A DNA stretch of 64,000 nt from CAYUET01 sp964443875 (GTDB taxonomy: Bacteria > Auribacterota > JAFGBW01): the NCBI GenBank assembly GCA_964443875.1, contig CAYUET010000001.1:1-64000 (forward strand), given 5' to 3'. The notes under the pieces are model-generated. The model saw only the letters and a list, made by a program, of their open reading frames with translations, had not been told where the DNA came from and made no database searches. Below are positions 17,071 to 26,038 of this stretch, one piece after another. The number at the start of each line of letters is the position of its first letter. The first letter of the stretch is position 1. Position numbers and translations under genes: made by a program.

Positions 17071-18776
17071 AATTTTTCTCCGGTTTTTTCAACCCCGTTG
17101 AGAGGAAGAAAGATGGAAAATGTGGTCCCTTTTCCAATTTCACTTTTTACCTGAATTTTTCCTTTATGTTTTTCAATGATTTTATGGGATATGCTTAAAC
17201 CCAGTCCTGTACCTTTTCCAATTTTTTTTGTGGTGAAAAAGGGGGTAAACAGTTTTTTCTGAGTCTGCTCGTCCATTCCGTTTCCGTTATCGGAAATATG
17301 GATCTGGATGGATTGATTTTCATAAATCGTTTTTATGGTAATGACACCTTTCTGTTCAATAGCCTGAGAGGCATTGATGATCAGATTGGTAAAAACCTGG
17401 GAGATCTGACGCGGAAAACATTTGATCAAGGGAAGGGCATTATAGCGGCGGACAATTTCAGTTTTATAGCGAATTTGGTTCCACAGCATTTCGATGCTGT
17501 CCTGGATGATTTTATTGATATCCGCTTCTTCGATATTATCTTCGCCCATGAAGGACAGATTTTTTAAATCCTGTACAATTCTTTTTACCCTGTCCAGGCC
17601 CTGAAGGTTTTCCTGAATAATATCATTGATGTTTTTCAGGGTGGTATCCAGTTTTGCTTTTTCTTTGATTTCCTGCATCTCTTTTGCTTTTGACTGGATC
17701 TGGTCGTTGATATTGAGAATTCCCTGATAGGCATCCAGAATGGTTCGTTCATCGATATGGATACTGGAAAGGAATTCCTGCAGATTGCTGAATTTTTCAA
17801 AGAATTCGGAAATCCGTTGCATATACTTGTCAAGGCTTTGCATATTGCTGATAACAAAAGCAATCGGATTGTTGATTTCATGCCCCACAACAGCAGCAAG
17901 TTCACCAATATCAGCCAGTCTGGAGGATTGGAGGATCTGTTTTTCAAGAATATTTTTTTCAGTAATGTCTTCCACGACAATAACAATGGAACTTAGGTTT
18001 TCACCGATTAAAATGGGATATCCTGCGAAATTATAAATGCATTCTTCGCTGAATTCATATTGACCAAAATCAATATGTCGTTTTTCTTTCTGAATGCGTG
18101 AGACTATTTTAGTAAGAATTTCCACAATTTTATCCGGAAAAACCTCCTGATAGCTTCTTAATAGGTAGGCCTGTCTGCAGGAATCAATGACTTTAAGGAA
18201 ATTTCTTCCTTTCTGGTTGAGAAGAAAAATTTCATCAGATTCAGCATCCAGAACAAGAAAACCGATGTGGGCGGATTCGATAATGCCCTGAGTTCTTTCC
18301 TGTTCCCGTTCCAGAGCTTCTTTTTGAAAATGCAGAGTTTCATTGATTTCATCCATATTTCTCTGGAGCTCAAGATGCTGTGTTTTCTGGGTGGTGAGAT
18401 TATAAGCTTTTTTTAGTCCATTTTGAATGCTGAGAATAAGCTGCTCTTTGGTGACTGGTTTGACCAGATAGTCAAAAGCCCCGAATTGGAGGGCCGCCAT
18501 GGTTTTCTGGGGATCTGAATGAGCTGTCAGTATAATAAAGATAACGTCCTCATTAAGACGTTTAATCTGCTGAAGAAGATCGATGCCGGAAAGATCAGGC
18601 ATTTGAATGTCAGAAATGACCAGTGGAAAAGGGATTGAGGAGTAAAGATCAAGGGCTTTTTCGGCATTTTCTGCAAAATATATTTCATAGCCTGAATCTT
18701 CGAGAATTGTTTTTAAGGCAAGTCTCTGTTCCTCAGCATCATCAACAATAAGAATTTTTATGGGGTCTTGCAGCAT
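17067..18776 (-). CDS. Receiver-PAS histidine kinase
   Basis: The 569-residue cytosolic protein has an N-terminal receiver (ILIVDDAEEQR, Asp in LVISDIQMPDLSG, LVKPVTKEQ), a coiled-coil and a PAS domain (about 160-285). The kinase core has phospho-acceptor His in VVGHEINNPIAFV, N-box NLIINASQAIE, G-boxes DNGNGM and GKGTGLGLS. No membrane helix is present, so it reads an internal signal or is itself a phosphorelay intermediate through the N-terminal receiver. It is first in the operon with the HD-GYP regulator and HDOD protein. No clear Shine-Dalgarno precedes ATG 18776. Confidence 0.92.
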   Translation of the reverse strand: MLQDPIKILIVDDAEEQRLALKTILEDSGYEIYFAENAEKALDLYSSIPFPLVISDIQMPDLSGIDLLQQIKRLNEDVIFIILTAHSDPQKTMAALQFGAFDYLVKPVTKEQLILSIQNGLKKAYNLTTQKTQHLELQRNMDEINETLHFQKEALEREQERTQGIIESAHIGFLVLDAESDEIFLLNQKGRNFLKVIDSCRQAYLLRSYQEVFPDKIVEILTKIVSRIQKEKRHIDFGQYEFSEECIYNFAGYPILIGENLSSIVIVVEDITEKNILEKQILQSSRLADIGELAAVVGHEINNPIAFVISNMQSLDKYMQRISEFFEKFSNLQEFLSSIHIDERTILDAYQGILNINDQIQSKAKEMQEIKEKAKLDTTLKNINDIIQENLQGLDRVKRIVQDLKNLSFMGEDNIEEADINKIIQDSIEMLWNQIRYKTEIVRRYNALPLIKCFPRQISQVFTNLIINASQAIEQKGVITIKTIYENQSIQIHISDNGNGMDEQTQKKLFTPFFTTKKIGKGTGLGLSISHKIIEKHKGKIQVKSEIGKGTTFSIFLPLNGVEKTGEKL

Positions 18777-18863
18777 ATTATGTTAATTTAAAGGTTGAAA
18801 AAATCATGAAGACATTCTAACAAAATAAAGTATTTAATCAATATTGTAAAAAAAGAAAAAAGA

Positions 18864-19529
18864 ATGACGTTTATACTAAAAAACAGGGGTTATAATCAGT
18901 TTATGGCCTTTTTCCCCGGATGGGCTATGGAATATGAGGTTTTTTCTGAATTGGATCTTCCCTATAATTATCTTTTAACCGATAATTTTGATCCCTGGAC
19001 AGTGAGTTCTGAATTGAAAAAGGTTATGGATCAGCATTCCATTTCCCTTGTGGATCTCTTTGGTTTTTCCATGGGAGGATTTTGTGCTTTTGAGATCATA
19101 AAGTCGGATTTACTGCCTGTTAAAAATGTTTTTTTTGCAGGAATCAGAAAGAATTATCCCCCAGGCCAGATTGAAGAAGTGAAGAAATATATCATTCATA
19201 ATAAAAAGGCTTACTTGTCCCGGTTTTACAGTCAGTGTTTTTTTCAAAGAAAAAATTTTATAGGACACAAAGACTTATTTAAAGCCTATATAGAGAAATT
19301 TTCCGAAAATAAATTGATTCAAGGCCTGGATTACCTGGCTTCTCATTCCGTTCAATTTGATGATTATCCTGCGAAAGAACATGTTTTCATATTTCATGGT
19401 GCAGAGGATTTGATCGCCCCCATTGGCGAAATACCTGATTTTGATCCGCTGAAGAAAACGATTATTTCTCATGCCGGGCATTTATTTTGGATGGAACTTT
19501 CTCAGAAAGAATGGTGGAAAAATTTGTGA
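18864..19529 (+). CDS. Pimeloyl-ACP methyl ester esterase (BioG/BioH-type hydrolase)
   Basis: The 221-residue alpha/beta hydrolase begins like BioG-family (DUF452-type) proteins with FFPGWAMEYEVF and carries the nucleophile elbow GFSMGG. HGAEDLIAP and a late histidine (SHAGHLFW) supply the expected acid and base. The role inferred is demethylation of pimeloyl-ACP methyl ester, the step ending fatty-acid-like elongation in biotin synthesis. The assignment rests mainly on its position directly before bioC with overlapping frames. BioH and BioG differ in sequence but not in role. It diverges from the kinase operon across 87 bases. Confidence 0.75.
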   Translation: MTFILKNRGYNQFMAFFPGWAMEYEVFSELDLPYNYLLTDNFDPWTVSSELKKVMDQHSISLVDLFGFSMGGFCAFEIIKSDLLPVKNVFFAGIRKNYPPGQIEEVKKYIIHNKKAYLSRFYSQCFFQRKNFIGHKDLFKAYIEKFSENKLIQGLDYLASHSVQFDDYPAKEHVFIFHGAEDLIAPIGEIPDFDPLKKTIISHAGHLFWMELSQKEWWKNL

Positions 19530-20296
19530 AATCGGAACTCTTTTCAAAATATGCCGCAACTTATGACCAACATGCCTTTATTCAGAAAATAAGCGCGGAC
19601 TGGATCTTGTCATCTTTGAATTCTGACCTGCAGAAAAGAGCCTGCATTTTAGATTATGGCTGCGGTACAGGCATTCTGACTTCTTTATTGCAAAGTCGTT
19701 TTACTGAGGCCAAACTTCATGCCTGTGATGTTTCAAAGGGAATGCTTGGTGAAGCCAGAAAAAAGACAGAGCTCCAGGATACTGATTTTTTTTATGTTTC
19801 CCCTAATGTTGGAATTAAAAGCATATTAAAGGAGCATTATGATTTGATTGCATCAAATGCTGTTTTTCATTGGGTGAATGAATCGGATTTTTTAAAAATA
19901 ATGGCTGAGTCTCTGAATCCCGGAGGAAAAATTGTGTTTACAGCCTATGCCCCTGATTCTTTTTTTGAGCTGACTCATGTCTTGGAAAGATATTTTAGAA
20001 CAAAAATTTTATTACCTGTAACTTATTTCAAGGATAGAAGTTCATGGGGGGCTCTTTTGGATTCTTCTTTTAAAAAGTGGACTGTAGAGAAAAAAAATTT
20101 TGTTCTCGAATTTAAGGATTTAAAACATTTGTTCCGTTCCATTAAATTTACCGGCACTACAAGTAAAGGATTGGGTTTTCCTCATTTCTGGACCCCCGGG
20201 GATTTGAAAAATGTTGAGAATATTTTTCTTTCATTGTATAAAAGAGTTGTTATTACTTATGAAATATTTTTATGCACCGCTTTTAAACAGGAGTGA
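19511..20296 (+). CDS. bioC: Malonyl-ACP O-methyltransferase BioC
   Basis: The SAM-dependent methyltransferase has the BioC-type N-terminus FSKYAATYDQHAFIQ, motif I ILDYGCGTGILT, motif II HACDVSKGML and the SNAVFHWV segment typical of BioC. It methylates malonyl-ACP to start pimelate synthesis for biotin. The start is uncertain. ATG 19511 gives a normal-length N-terminus, while GTG 19526 would give a 4-base GTGA overlap with the esterase stop. ATG 19487 looks too long. Downstream, a kinase gene overlaps it by four bases. No other biotin genes (bioA, B, D, F) are in the window. Confidence 0.85.
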   Translation: MVEKFVKSELFSKYAATYDQHAFIQKISADWILSSLNSDLQKRACILDYGCGTGILTSLLQSRFTEAKLHACDVSKGMLGEARKKTELQDTDFFYVSPNVGIKSILKEHYDLIASNAVFHWVNESDFLKIMAESLNPGGKIVFTAYAPDSFFELTHVLERYFRTKILLPVTYFKDRSSWGALLDSSFKKWTVEKKNFVLEFKDLKHLFRSIKFTGTTSKGLGFPHFWTPGDLKNVENIFLSLYKRVVITYEIFLCTAFKQE

Positions 20297-22230
20297 AACC
20301 TCTGAATAATATTTTTCAATCAGAAGAGAGATTTAAGATCATTGTTGAAAGTATTAATGATCTGATTTTTATATTGAATTCTGAGGGAATCCTAACGTTT
20401 GTCAGCGGCGCTTACAATAAGATAACCGGATATGAATCAGAGGATGTTTTGGGGCGATTTTTCAAGGATTTCATCCATCCCGAAGATGCGGATTACGTAT
20501 TACAGAATTTCAGGTCTCTTTTGTCAAATTTGGAAAAAAAAATTACAGAATTCAGGCTTCTGGGGAAAGACAATAAGATTATCTATGTCCGCTCATCCTC
20601 AAATCTGGTCGAGAATTCTAATGGTACAACTGAAGTGATCGGTTTGTTAACAGATTTGACAGACCACAAAGGGATGTATGATTTATTAAAGGAGAATGAA
20701 ACCCGTTATAGAACTCTGGTCGAACAATCCAGTGATGTCATTTATAATATGTCTCTTGATGGGCGTTTTCTCTATGTGAGTCCAAGAATTTCGATTTTTG
20801 GTTACCAGCCCGAAGAATTTATTGGAACATCCTTTCTGGACCATGTTATTGAGGATGATAAAGAAAAAACGATTGATGCATTTAAATCCTTTTTAAAAAA
20901 TAAAATAAGTCTTGCTCCTTTAGTCTTCAGAGCGAGAGATAAATTCGGACAGATAAGAATGATAGAGGAAGTCGGGAATTATGTTCAAGACGCCGATGGT
21001 AAATCCGGACATGTAATAGGCGTATTACGGGATGTTACGGTCAGAAAACAAAATGAGGAAGAATTGGTAAAAGCCAAGGAGGCTGCAGAAGCCGCCAATA
21101 ATGCAAAGAGCGCCTTTCTTGCCAATATGAGCCATGAGATAAGAACTCCGATGAATGGTCTGATAGGCATGATCAATCTTGTTTTGGATACCCCTTTGAC
21201 TTTTCAGCAGAAAGAATATCTTTCTGTGGCAAAAATTTCAGCTGATTCGCTTTTAACGATTATCAATGATATTTTAGATTATTCAAAAATTGAGGCTGGT
21301 AAATTAGAGCTGGATTTAAATCCTTTTGATTTGTGTTCAATGATTAAAGACCTTATAAATTTATTCAATATCACGGCTCTTCAAAAAGGCCTTCAGATTC
21401 AATTTGATTATCCGGATTCCGTGTCTGAAATATTTTTAGGTGATTCATTAAGGATTCGTCAGATTTTATCGAATCTGATAGGGAATGCCATAAAATTTAC
21501 CCATCAGGGAAGTGTCTGTATTCAAGTGGAATTTCTAAAAACTGAAAATGAGAATCGCTGGGTCAGGATAAGCGTCAGAGATTCGGGAATAGGAATTTCT
21601 AAATTCCAGATGCATAAACTGTTTCAGAGTTTTTCCCAGCTTGATCCCGCGGTGAGCAGAAAATTCGGAGGTACAGGGCTAGGTTTAGCTATTTCAAAAA
21701 AACTGGTTGAATTTATGGGGGGGGATATACATGCCTCAAGTGACGGGGAGGGGAAGGGATCTGTTTTTTATTTTTCTATTCCTTTAAAAATTATGGATAT
21801 ACAGATCCCTGCAAATCATGGCAGCTTTACCCAGAAAATTTCTGAAGAGGGCTTCTCTGATCTTAATATTCTTATTGTTGAAGATAATGAGGTGAATCAG
21901 AAAGTTGCATCTTCTTTACTTAAGAAGAAGGGATGGAAAGTGGACATTGCCTGCAATGGTAAAGAAGCTCTGAGAATTTTAAAAACATCGGATTATGACG
22001 TCATTTTAATGGATGTTCAGATGCCTGTTATGGACGGAATGAAAACAACAGGGATTATCAGGGAATATGAGAGTCCCAGGGGAAAAAGAACCCCCATCAT
22101 TGCCATGACAGCCCATGTTTTGAAAGGGGATAGGGAAAAATGTCTTGAAGCAGGCATGGATGATTATCTTCCCAAACCTATCAATCCTGAAGAATTATTC
22201 TATAAAATTTCAGCTTTGATCCGGAAATAG
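20293..22230 (+). CDS. PAS-PAS hybrid histidine kinase with C-terminal receiver
   Basis: The 645-residue soluble protein has two PAS domains (about 10-125 and 135-255) and a kinase core with His in NMSHEIRTPMNGL and G-box GGTGLGLAIS. A C-terminal receiver (ILIVEDNEVNQK, Asp in VILMDVQMPVMDG, LPKPINPEE) completes a BarA-like cytoplasmic hybrid without membrane helices. The start is GTG 20293, which overlaps the bioC stop as GTGA. An AGGAG sits too close to be an ideal ribosome site, so translation may depend on coupling. Coexpression with biotin-synthesis genes is unusual, and no functional link is evident. Confidence 0.9.
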   Translation: MKPLNNIFQSEERFKIIVESINDLIFILNSEGILTFVSGAYNKITGYESEDVLGRFFKDFIHPEDADYVLQNFRSLLSNLEKKITEFRLLGKDNKIIYVRSSSNLVENSNGTTEVIGLLTDLTDHKGMYDLLKENETRYRTLVEQSSDVIYNMSLDGRFLYVSPRISIFGYQPEEFIGTSFLDHVIEDDKEKTIDAFKSFLKNKISLAPLVFRARDKFGQIRMIEEVGNYVQDADGKSGHVIGVLRDVTVRKQNEEELVKAKEAAEAANNAKSAFLANMSHEIRTPMNGLIGMINLVLDTPLTFQQKEYLSVAKISADSLLTIINDILDYSKIEAGKLELDLNPFDLCSMIKDLINLFNITALQKGLQIQFDYPDSVSEIFLGDSLRIRQILSNLIGNAIKFTHQGSVCIQVEFLKTENENRWVRISVRDSGIGISKFQMHKLFQSFSQLDPAVSRKFGGTGLGLAISKKLVEFMGGDIHASSDGEGKGSVFYFSIPLKIMDIQIPANHGSFTQKISEEGFSDLNILIVEDNEVNQKVASSLLKKKGWKVDIACNGKEALRILKTSDYDVILMDVQMPVMDGMKTTGIIREYESPRGKRTPIIAMTAHVLKGDREKCLEAGMDDYLPKPINPEELFYKISALIRK

Positions 22231-22243
22231 AAATTAAGTCGAT

Positions 22244-22252
22244 TTATCCACA
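22244..22252 (+). promoter_or_regulatory. Single consensus DnaA box
   Basis: TTATCCACA matches the strong DnaA-box consensus. It stands alone in a 111-base gap with no cluster, AT-rich unwinding element or dnaA/dnaN neighbour, so it is not an origin. A hairpin with 8-base arms (TAACAAAG/CTTTGTTA) follows at 22281-22308. Confidence 0.35.
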
Positions 22253-22341
22253 GATTTTGTAGAAAATTTTGAGCAGTTTCTAACAAAGAGTATCTAAATT
22301 CTTTGTTAATCTGTATTCGATTGAATTAATAAAAGGTTCAC

Positions 22342-23235
22342 ATGTTTAATGAATTTGATTGTGAGTATGAGGGAAGCGTTATACGGCCGCCGAGTGAGGC
22401 AGAAAGCCTGATTTTACAGGTTACCCTGGGGTGTTCGGATAATCATTGTTCTTTCTGTCCTGCTTATAAAAATAAGCCTTACAGAATCAAGCCGCTTGAT
22501 AAAATCGAACGGGAGTTAAAAAAAATATCCCGTCTTCCCTATGATTTCAGAAAAATTTTTTTAGCAGATGGAGATGCCATGAGCGTTCCTCAGATTTTTC
22601 TTTTGGAAATTCTGGACAGAGTCAATTTTTATTTTCCCTCACTAAAAAGAATCGGACTGTATGCCTCTTCTAAAAGCCTTCTTCAAAAAAGTGTGCCTGA
22701 CCTGGTTCAATTAAAGGAAAAAAAACTGGGGATTGTCTATCTAGGGGTGGAATCCGGAGATCCTTTTGTTTACGGGAATACGAGGAAGTTTGGAACTCCC
22801 GATCTGACCGTTGAACAGTGCAGAAAAGTCAGGGAAGCCCGTATAAAACTTAATACCACAGTGATATTGGGGCTGGGGGGAAAAAAATATTCGGATTTCC
22901 ATATCCGGAATACGGCGGATGTTTTAAACAGGATTGAGCCTGATCATATTGCTGCTTTGGCTTTGATGATTGTGGAGGGAACGCCCCTTTATGAAGAAAA
23001 ACTTTCAGGGCTGTTTGAGTCTTTGAAACCCTTGGAATATGTTGCGGAATTGTACGGCCTCATTCAGAAGTTGAAGGATTTCCGCTGTTTGTTTTTTTCA
23101 AATCATGCCTCCAATTATTATTCCATTGAAGCCCGGTTTCCTTCGCAAAAACAATCTGTGCTGAAGGAACTTGAGGAGATTTTAAACAAGAAGGGGGATG
23201 GTTTTTTAAAACCTGAATCATGGAGAGGTCTTTAA
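22342..23235 (+). CDS. Radical SAM protein (CX4CX2C subclass)
   Basis: The 297-residue protein carries the cluster motif CSDNHCSFC in QVTLGCSDNHCSFCPAYK, giving CX4CX2C spacing instead of CX3CX2C. This matches a COG1032-type subfamily in which the motif is followed by an aromatic and basic KxxPYRIKP-like strand. VYLGVESGDPFV is the SAM-binding glycine element, and VILGLGGK a later barrel strand. There is no SPASM or B12 domain. The family is widespread in anaerobes and largely uncharacterised. A HAD phosphatase gene begins one base after its stop, suggesting an operon. Confidence 0.85.
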   Translation: MFNEFDCEYEGSVIRPPSEAESLILQVTLGCSDNHCSFCPAYKNKPYRIKPLDKIERELKKISRLPYDFRKIFLADGDAMSVPQIFLLEILDRVNFYFPSLKRIGLYASSKSLLQKSVPDLVQLKEKKLGIVYLGVESGDPFVYGNTRKFGTPDLTVEQCRKVREARIKLNTTVILGLGGKKYSDFHIRNTADVLNRIEPDHIAALALMIVEGTPLYEEKLSGLFESLKPLEYVAELYGLIQKLKDFRCLFFSNHASNYYSIEARFPSQKQSVLKELEEILNKKGDGFLKPESWRGL

Positions 23236-23236
23236 C

Positions 23237-23887
23237 ATGACGAATCAATATAAGTGGATCTGTTTTGATGTGGATGGAACTCTGATCGACGATACAATTT
23301 ATATATGGGTCACACTACATGATGCCTTTGGCGTGAGCAGGGAATTAAGAAAAAAACATTATGAAGATTTTATGAATAAAAAGATTACCTACCCGGAGTG
23401 GTTTGAACTTGATATTTTGGAATGGAAGAAGAGGAATATCCACAAAAAAGATCTGGTAAGCCAGATTTCCCGACTTTCCGTGATACCTGGAGTGCATGAG
23501 ACCATCAGCATCCTTAAGCAGAAAGGATATAAAATAGCGGTTATTTCCGGTTCACTGGATCTTGTTTTGCAAACTAAACTTCCGGAGGTGAAGTTTGATG
23601 AAGTCTTTATCAACCGTTTGAAATTTGGAGAAAATGAGAAACTGACAGGTGGAATTCCTACGCCTTATGACCTCGAACACAAAGCATCGGGGTTGATTCA
23701 TATTGCTGAAAAATATGGAATTTCACCGGAAGAATGTGTTTTTATCGGAGATAATGAAAATGATGTGCATATTGCGTCCATTGCGGGGCTTTCCATTGGC
23801 TTTAATCTGAAGTCGGAGAAGCTTTCCGAAATAGTCAATGTTGTCGTTAAAAAAAAGGATATGCGGGAGATTTTACAGTATCTCTGA
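23237..23887 (+). CDS. HAD-superfamily phosphatase, SerB-like
   Basis: The 216-residue protein has HAD motif I FDVDGTL, motif II VISGSLD, a conserved Lys in motif III (EHKASGL) and motif IV FIGDNENDVHIA. The small helical cap between motifs I and II matches subfamily IB enzymes such as phosphoserine phosphatase. The exact substrate is uncertain; phosphoserine is possible but not proven by the visible residues. It follows the radical SAM gene with a one-base gap and is probably cotranscribed. Confidence 0.82.
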   Translation: MTNQYKWICFDVDGTLIDDTIYIWVTLHDAFGVSRELRKKHYEDFMNKKITYPEWFELDILEWKKRNIHKKDLVSQISRLSVIPGVHETISILKQKGYKIAVISGSLDLVLQTKLPEVKFDEVFINRLKFGENEKLTGGIPTPYDLEHKASGLIHIAEKYGISPEECVFIGDNENDVHIASIAGLSIGFNLKSEKLSEIVNVVVKKKDMREILQYL

Positions 23888-23957
23888 CAGGGTGTAATTT
23901 TTTTTGAAATTATAAAAAGAATCAGGAGTCGTTTTTTAATGATGAATAAGGCTGTAA

Positions 23958-25055
23958 TTAACGATAACGTTTAAAAAATTGGCCCAGTTCAATGCCTATG
24001 GGTGTATTTAAAATGGTGATATTCTGATTAAGATGCTCTTTGAATAAGGCTGCGATTTTTTTGTTTTTTTCATTATATTGATCAGTAAGGTCTTTTTGTT
24101 TTTTTCCTTCTGAAGCCATGGGATGATTGAAGGCCACAGTGACATCTGTCCCCCTGAACTTTTCAAGGATTTCAGGAGTTAGATATTCGAGAATAAGGCT
24201 GTAGGGGTTGAAGAGCCGGCTGAATGTCGCAAGGCTGAATACGTTGAAGACGCCCTCACATAAAAGAACTTTTTTTGCGTTTTCGACTTTAATGGAAAAG
24301 GGCTGCCAGTATTTCCCCTGGGTATGTTTCTCAAAAGATCCCTTAAGTCCCGGATTAATGCCGGTAATGAAGGAAATAATTTTTTGAGTGCCGGTGGTAG
24401 CAATATCTTCAGGGACATCAAATAAAAGAGGGTGAGGAATAATAAGTGTATCCTGATCAAAAATCAGGCTGAGATCCCCTTCAGGGGTGGCCACGAAAAG
24501 GCCGGAATCCACAAGGTCTTCAAAAGACCAGCGCCTGCTCATCTGTTGAAGGATATCTGAGGCAGAAAGTACAAGCATTCCCATATAGTCTGCAGTGACA
24601 AAATCGATGTTTAATTTAAGGCTGTGAAGCATATTTCGCGTTGTCTGATTGACATCGGAACAGAATTCAGAATAAAATTCCGTCAGTATTTTATAGGCAG
24701 AAGGCAGGTCACTGGGAAGAGGGGGAGCTGCGAATTCAGTCCCTAATTCCACCGGGGTATTAGGTTTGATGAGAACCGGGGTATTGTATTTCTGAAGAAA
24801 ATTCAGAGCCTTTTTACTGTCGGTATATCCAAGAATCACCTGGATCAGGTCCAGCGGAGAGGCTTCGGCCCCGCATTCAAAACATTTACATTTGTTTTTG
24901 GCTTTAACAATGACCATGCTGGGAACAGGATCCTGATGATAGGGGCAGACAAATCTTCCTTTTTTGTCCATTTCGATTCCAAGAATATTGACAATACGGT
25001 CAATAGGAAAATTCTGAGCCCAATTAATTTTTAATATGTCTGCACTTGTTGTCAT
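23958..25055 (-). CDS. CHC2 zinc-finger primase-like protein with degenerate TOPRIM site
   Basis: The 365-residue protein resembles a shortened DnaG. An N-terminal CHC2-type zinc ribbon has Cys37, His40, Cys58 and Cys61 (CPYHQDPVPS, CKCFECG). A TOPRIM-like region follows, with VLLCEGVFNVFSLA (Glu267) in place of the EGYxDV motif. The following acidic element, FDxDxAG in DnaG, is replaced by FNHPMASEG (Asn310, His311), so the metal-binding Asp pair is missing. A full dnaG lies at 55389-57194. The protein could bind nucleic acid without priming, be a regulatory relic or belong to a lost element; no phage or plasmid genes are adjacent. Monocistronic on the minus strand. Confidence 0.75.
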   Translation of the reverse strand: MTTSADILKINWAQNFPIDRIVNILGIEMDKKGRFVCPYHQDPVPSMVIVKAKNKCKCFECGAEASPLDLIQVILGYTDSKKALNFLQKYNTPVLIKPNTPVELGTEFAAPPLPSDLPSAYKILTEFYSEFCSDVNQTTRNMLHSLKLNIDFVTADYMGMLVLSASDILQQMSRRWSFEDLVDSGLFVATPEGDLSLIFDQDTLIIPHPLLFDVPEDIATTGTQKIISFITGINPGLKGSFEKHTQGKYWQPFSIKVENAKKVLLCEGVFNVFSLATFSRLFNPYSLILEYLTPEILEKFRGTDVTVAFNHPMASEGKKQKDLTDQYNEKNKKIAALFKEHLNQNITILNTPIGIELGQFFKRYR

Positions 25056-25139
25056 AATTAAAACTTGTTAATAAATTTTTATCTTATTTAAAATAAATTA
25101 ATGAAATTAACAAATAGAAAATGATTCTGGAGTAAAATA

Positions 25140-25388
25140 ATGAGTGTTTTTGAAATTATCATGCTTGTCTGTTTCGGTTTTAGCTGGCCTGTGTCCATTG
25201 CAAAATCTGTTCGGGTGAAAAATGTTTCGGGGAAAAGCCCTTTATTTATGGTGATTGTTATTTTAGGCTATTTAAGCGGGATGGTTCATAAATACCTGTA
25301 TGCCTATGATGCGGTGATTTATCTGTATGCATTAAATATGCTCATGGTTTTTGTTGATTTAATGCTTTATTACCGTTATCAGAAATAA
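25140..25388 (+). CDS. Small three-helix membrane protein, PQ-loop/SemiSWEET-like
   Basis: The 82-residue protein has three hydrophobic helices (about 4-18, 34-50, 57-76) and short loops, including SWPVSIAKSVRVKNVSGKSP. That layout is like single PQ-loop units (SemiSWEET type), although the PQ dipeptide is not present. A GGAG lies 8 bases before the ATG. It is divergent from the primase-like gene and ends in a good terminator. Transport of a small solute is only a guess from fold resemblance. Confidence 0.7.
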   Translation: MSVFEIIMLVCFGFSWPVSIAKSVRVKNVSGKSPLFMVIVILGYLSGMVHKYLYAYDAVIYLYALNMLMVFVDLMLYYRYQK

Positions 25389-25420
25389 AACCCGGAAAAC
25401 ATTCATCTTTTCGGGTTTTT
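25388..25420. terminator. Bidirectional intrinsic terminator
   Basis: AAACCCGGAAAA and TTTTCGGGTTT arms (one-base bulge, 8-base loop) are followed by TT and AT-rich sequence. The hairpin separates the small membrane protein gene from the convergent adk gene and carries T-runs suitable for both directions. Confidence 0.8.
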
Positions 25421-25447
25421 ATAAAAAAAGAAATAATGACTCAGTGT

Positions 25448-26038
25448 TTAACTCAGCAGAGGAATCAAGGCATCCAGAATTTGTGCAAGCACTTCAGCCG
25501 GAGTACGGGAAGCATCGATTTTTTGAATCAGTTCCCCGGGATAATAATTAATGACGGGATACGTTTCTTTTTTATAAACCTCAAGACGGTTCTGAATGAC
25601 CTTGGGATTAGCATCATCCGCTCTTCCTTCAATGAGATTCCGTTTACTGATGCGTTCAATAAGCATCTGTCTGTCAGGAACATCCAGATGGATGATTTTT
25701 TCAACATTCAGATGTTCTTTGAGTTGTTCCGCCTGTTCCACGGTTCTGGGAATTCCATCGAGTAAAAGCAGATCCCGATCAGGTATATATTTTTTATTTT
25801 GAATCATTTTTTCAATAGTTTCCTTCCAGATGCGAATGGTTAATTCGCAGGGAACGAGCTGTCCGGTAGAGGCATATTGGATGAATTGTTTCCCTGTTAC
25901 AGAATTTTTATCCAGATTTCTGAATACATCGCCCATGGCCGAGTGGATGATTCCCGGGATATCTCCAAGGATTTTCCCCTGTAGCCCTTTGCCTGAACCT
26001 GGTGGGCCAAATAAAAGAGCACAATTAAACTTATGCAT
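25448..26038 (-). CDS. adk: Adenylate kinase, short-LID form
   Basis: The 196-residue enzyme interconverts ATP plus AMP and two ADP. It has the P-loop GPPGSGKG, AMP-site and lid elements LLLDGIPRTVEQAEQL (usual DGFPRT), and a short LID segment NLIEGRADDANPKVIQNRL without the zinc-binding insertion. The P-loop is followed by LQGKIL where most Adks have TQA, a mild divergence. Related NMP kinases are possible, but the motif set and length fit adenylate kinase. It diverges from kdsA over about 145 bases. Confidence 0.88.
   Translation of the reverse strand: MHKFNCALLFGPPGSGKGLQGKILGDIPGIIHSAMGDVFRNLDKNSVTGKQFIQYASTGQLVPCELTIRIWKETIEKMIQNKKYIPDRDLLLLDGIPRTVEQAEQLKEHLNVEKIIHLDVPDRQMLIERISKRNLIEGRADDANPKVIQNRLEVYKKETYPVINYYPGELIQKIDASRTPAEVLAQILDALIPLLS

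Noticed and set aside
22231..22341. Replication origin around the DnaA box
   Set aside because: There is only one box, and no dnaA, dnaN, gidA or rpmH neighbours or AT-rich unwinding repeats.
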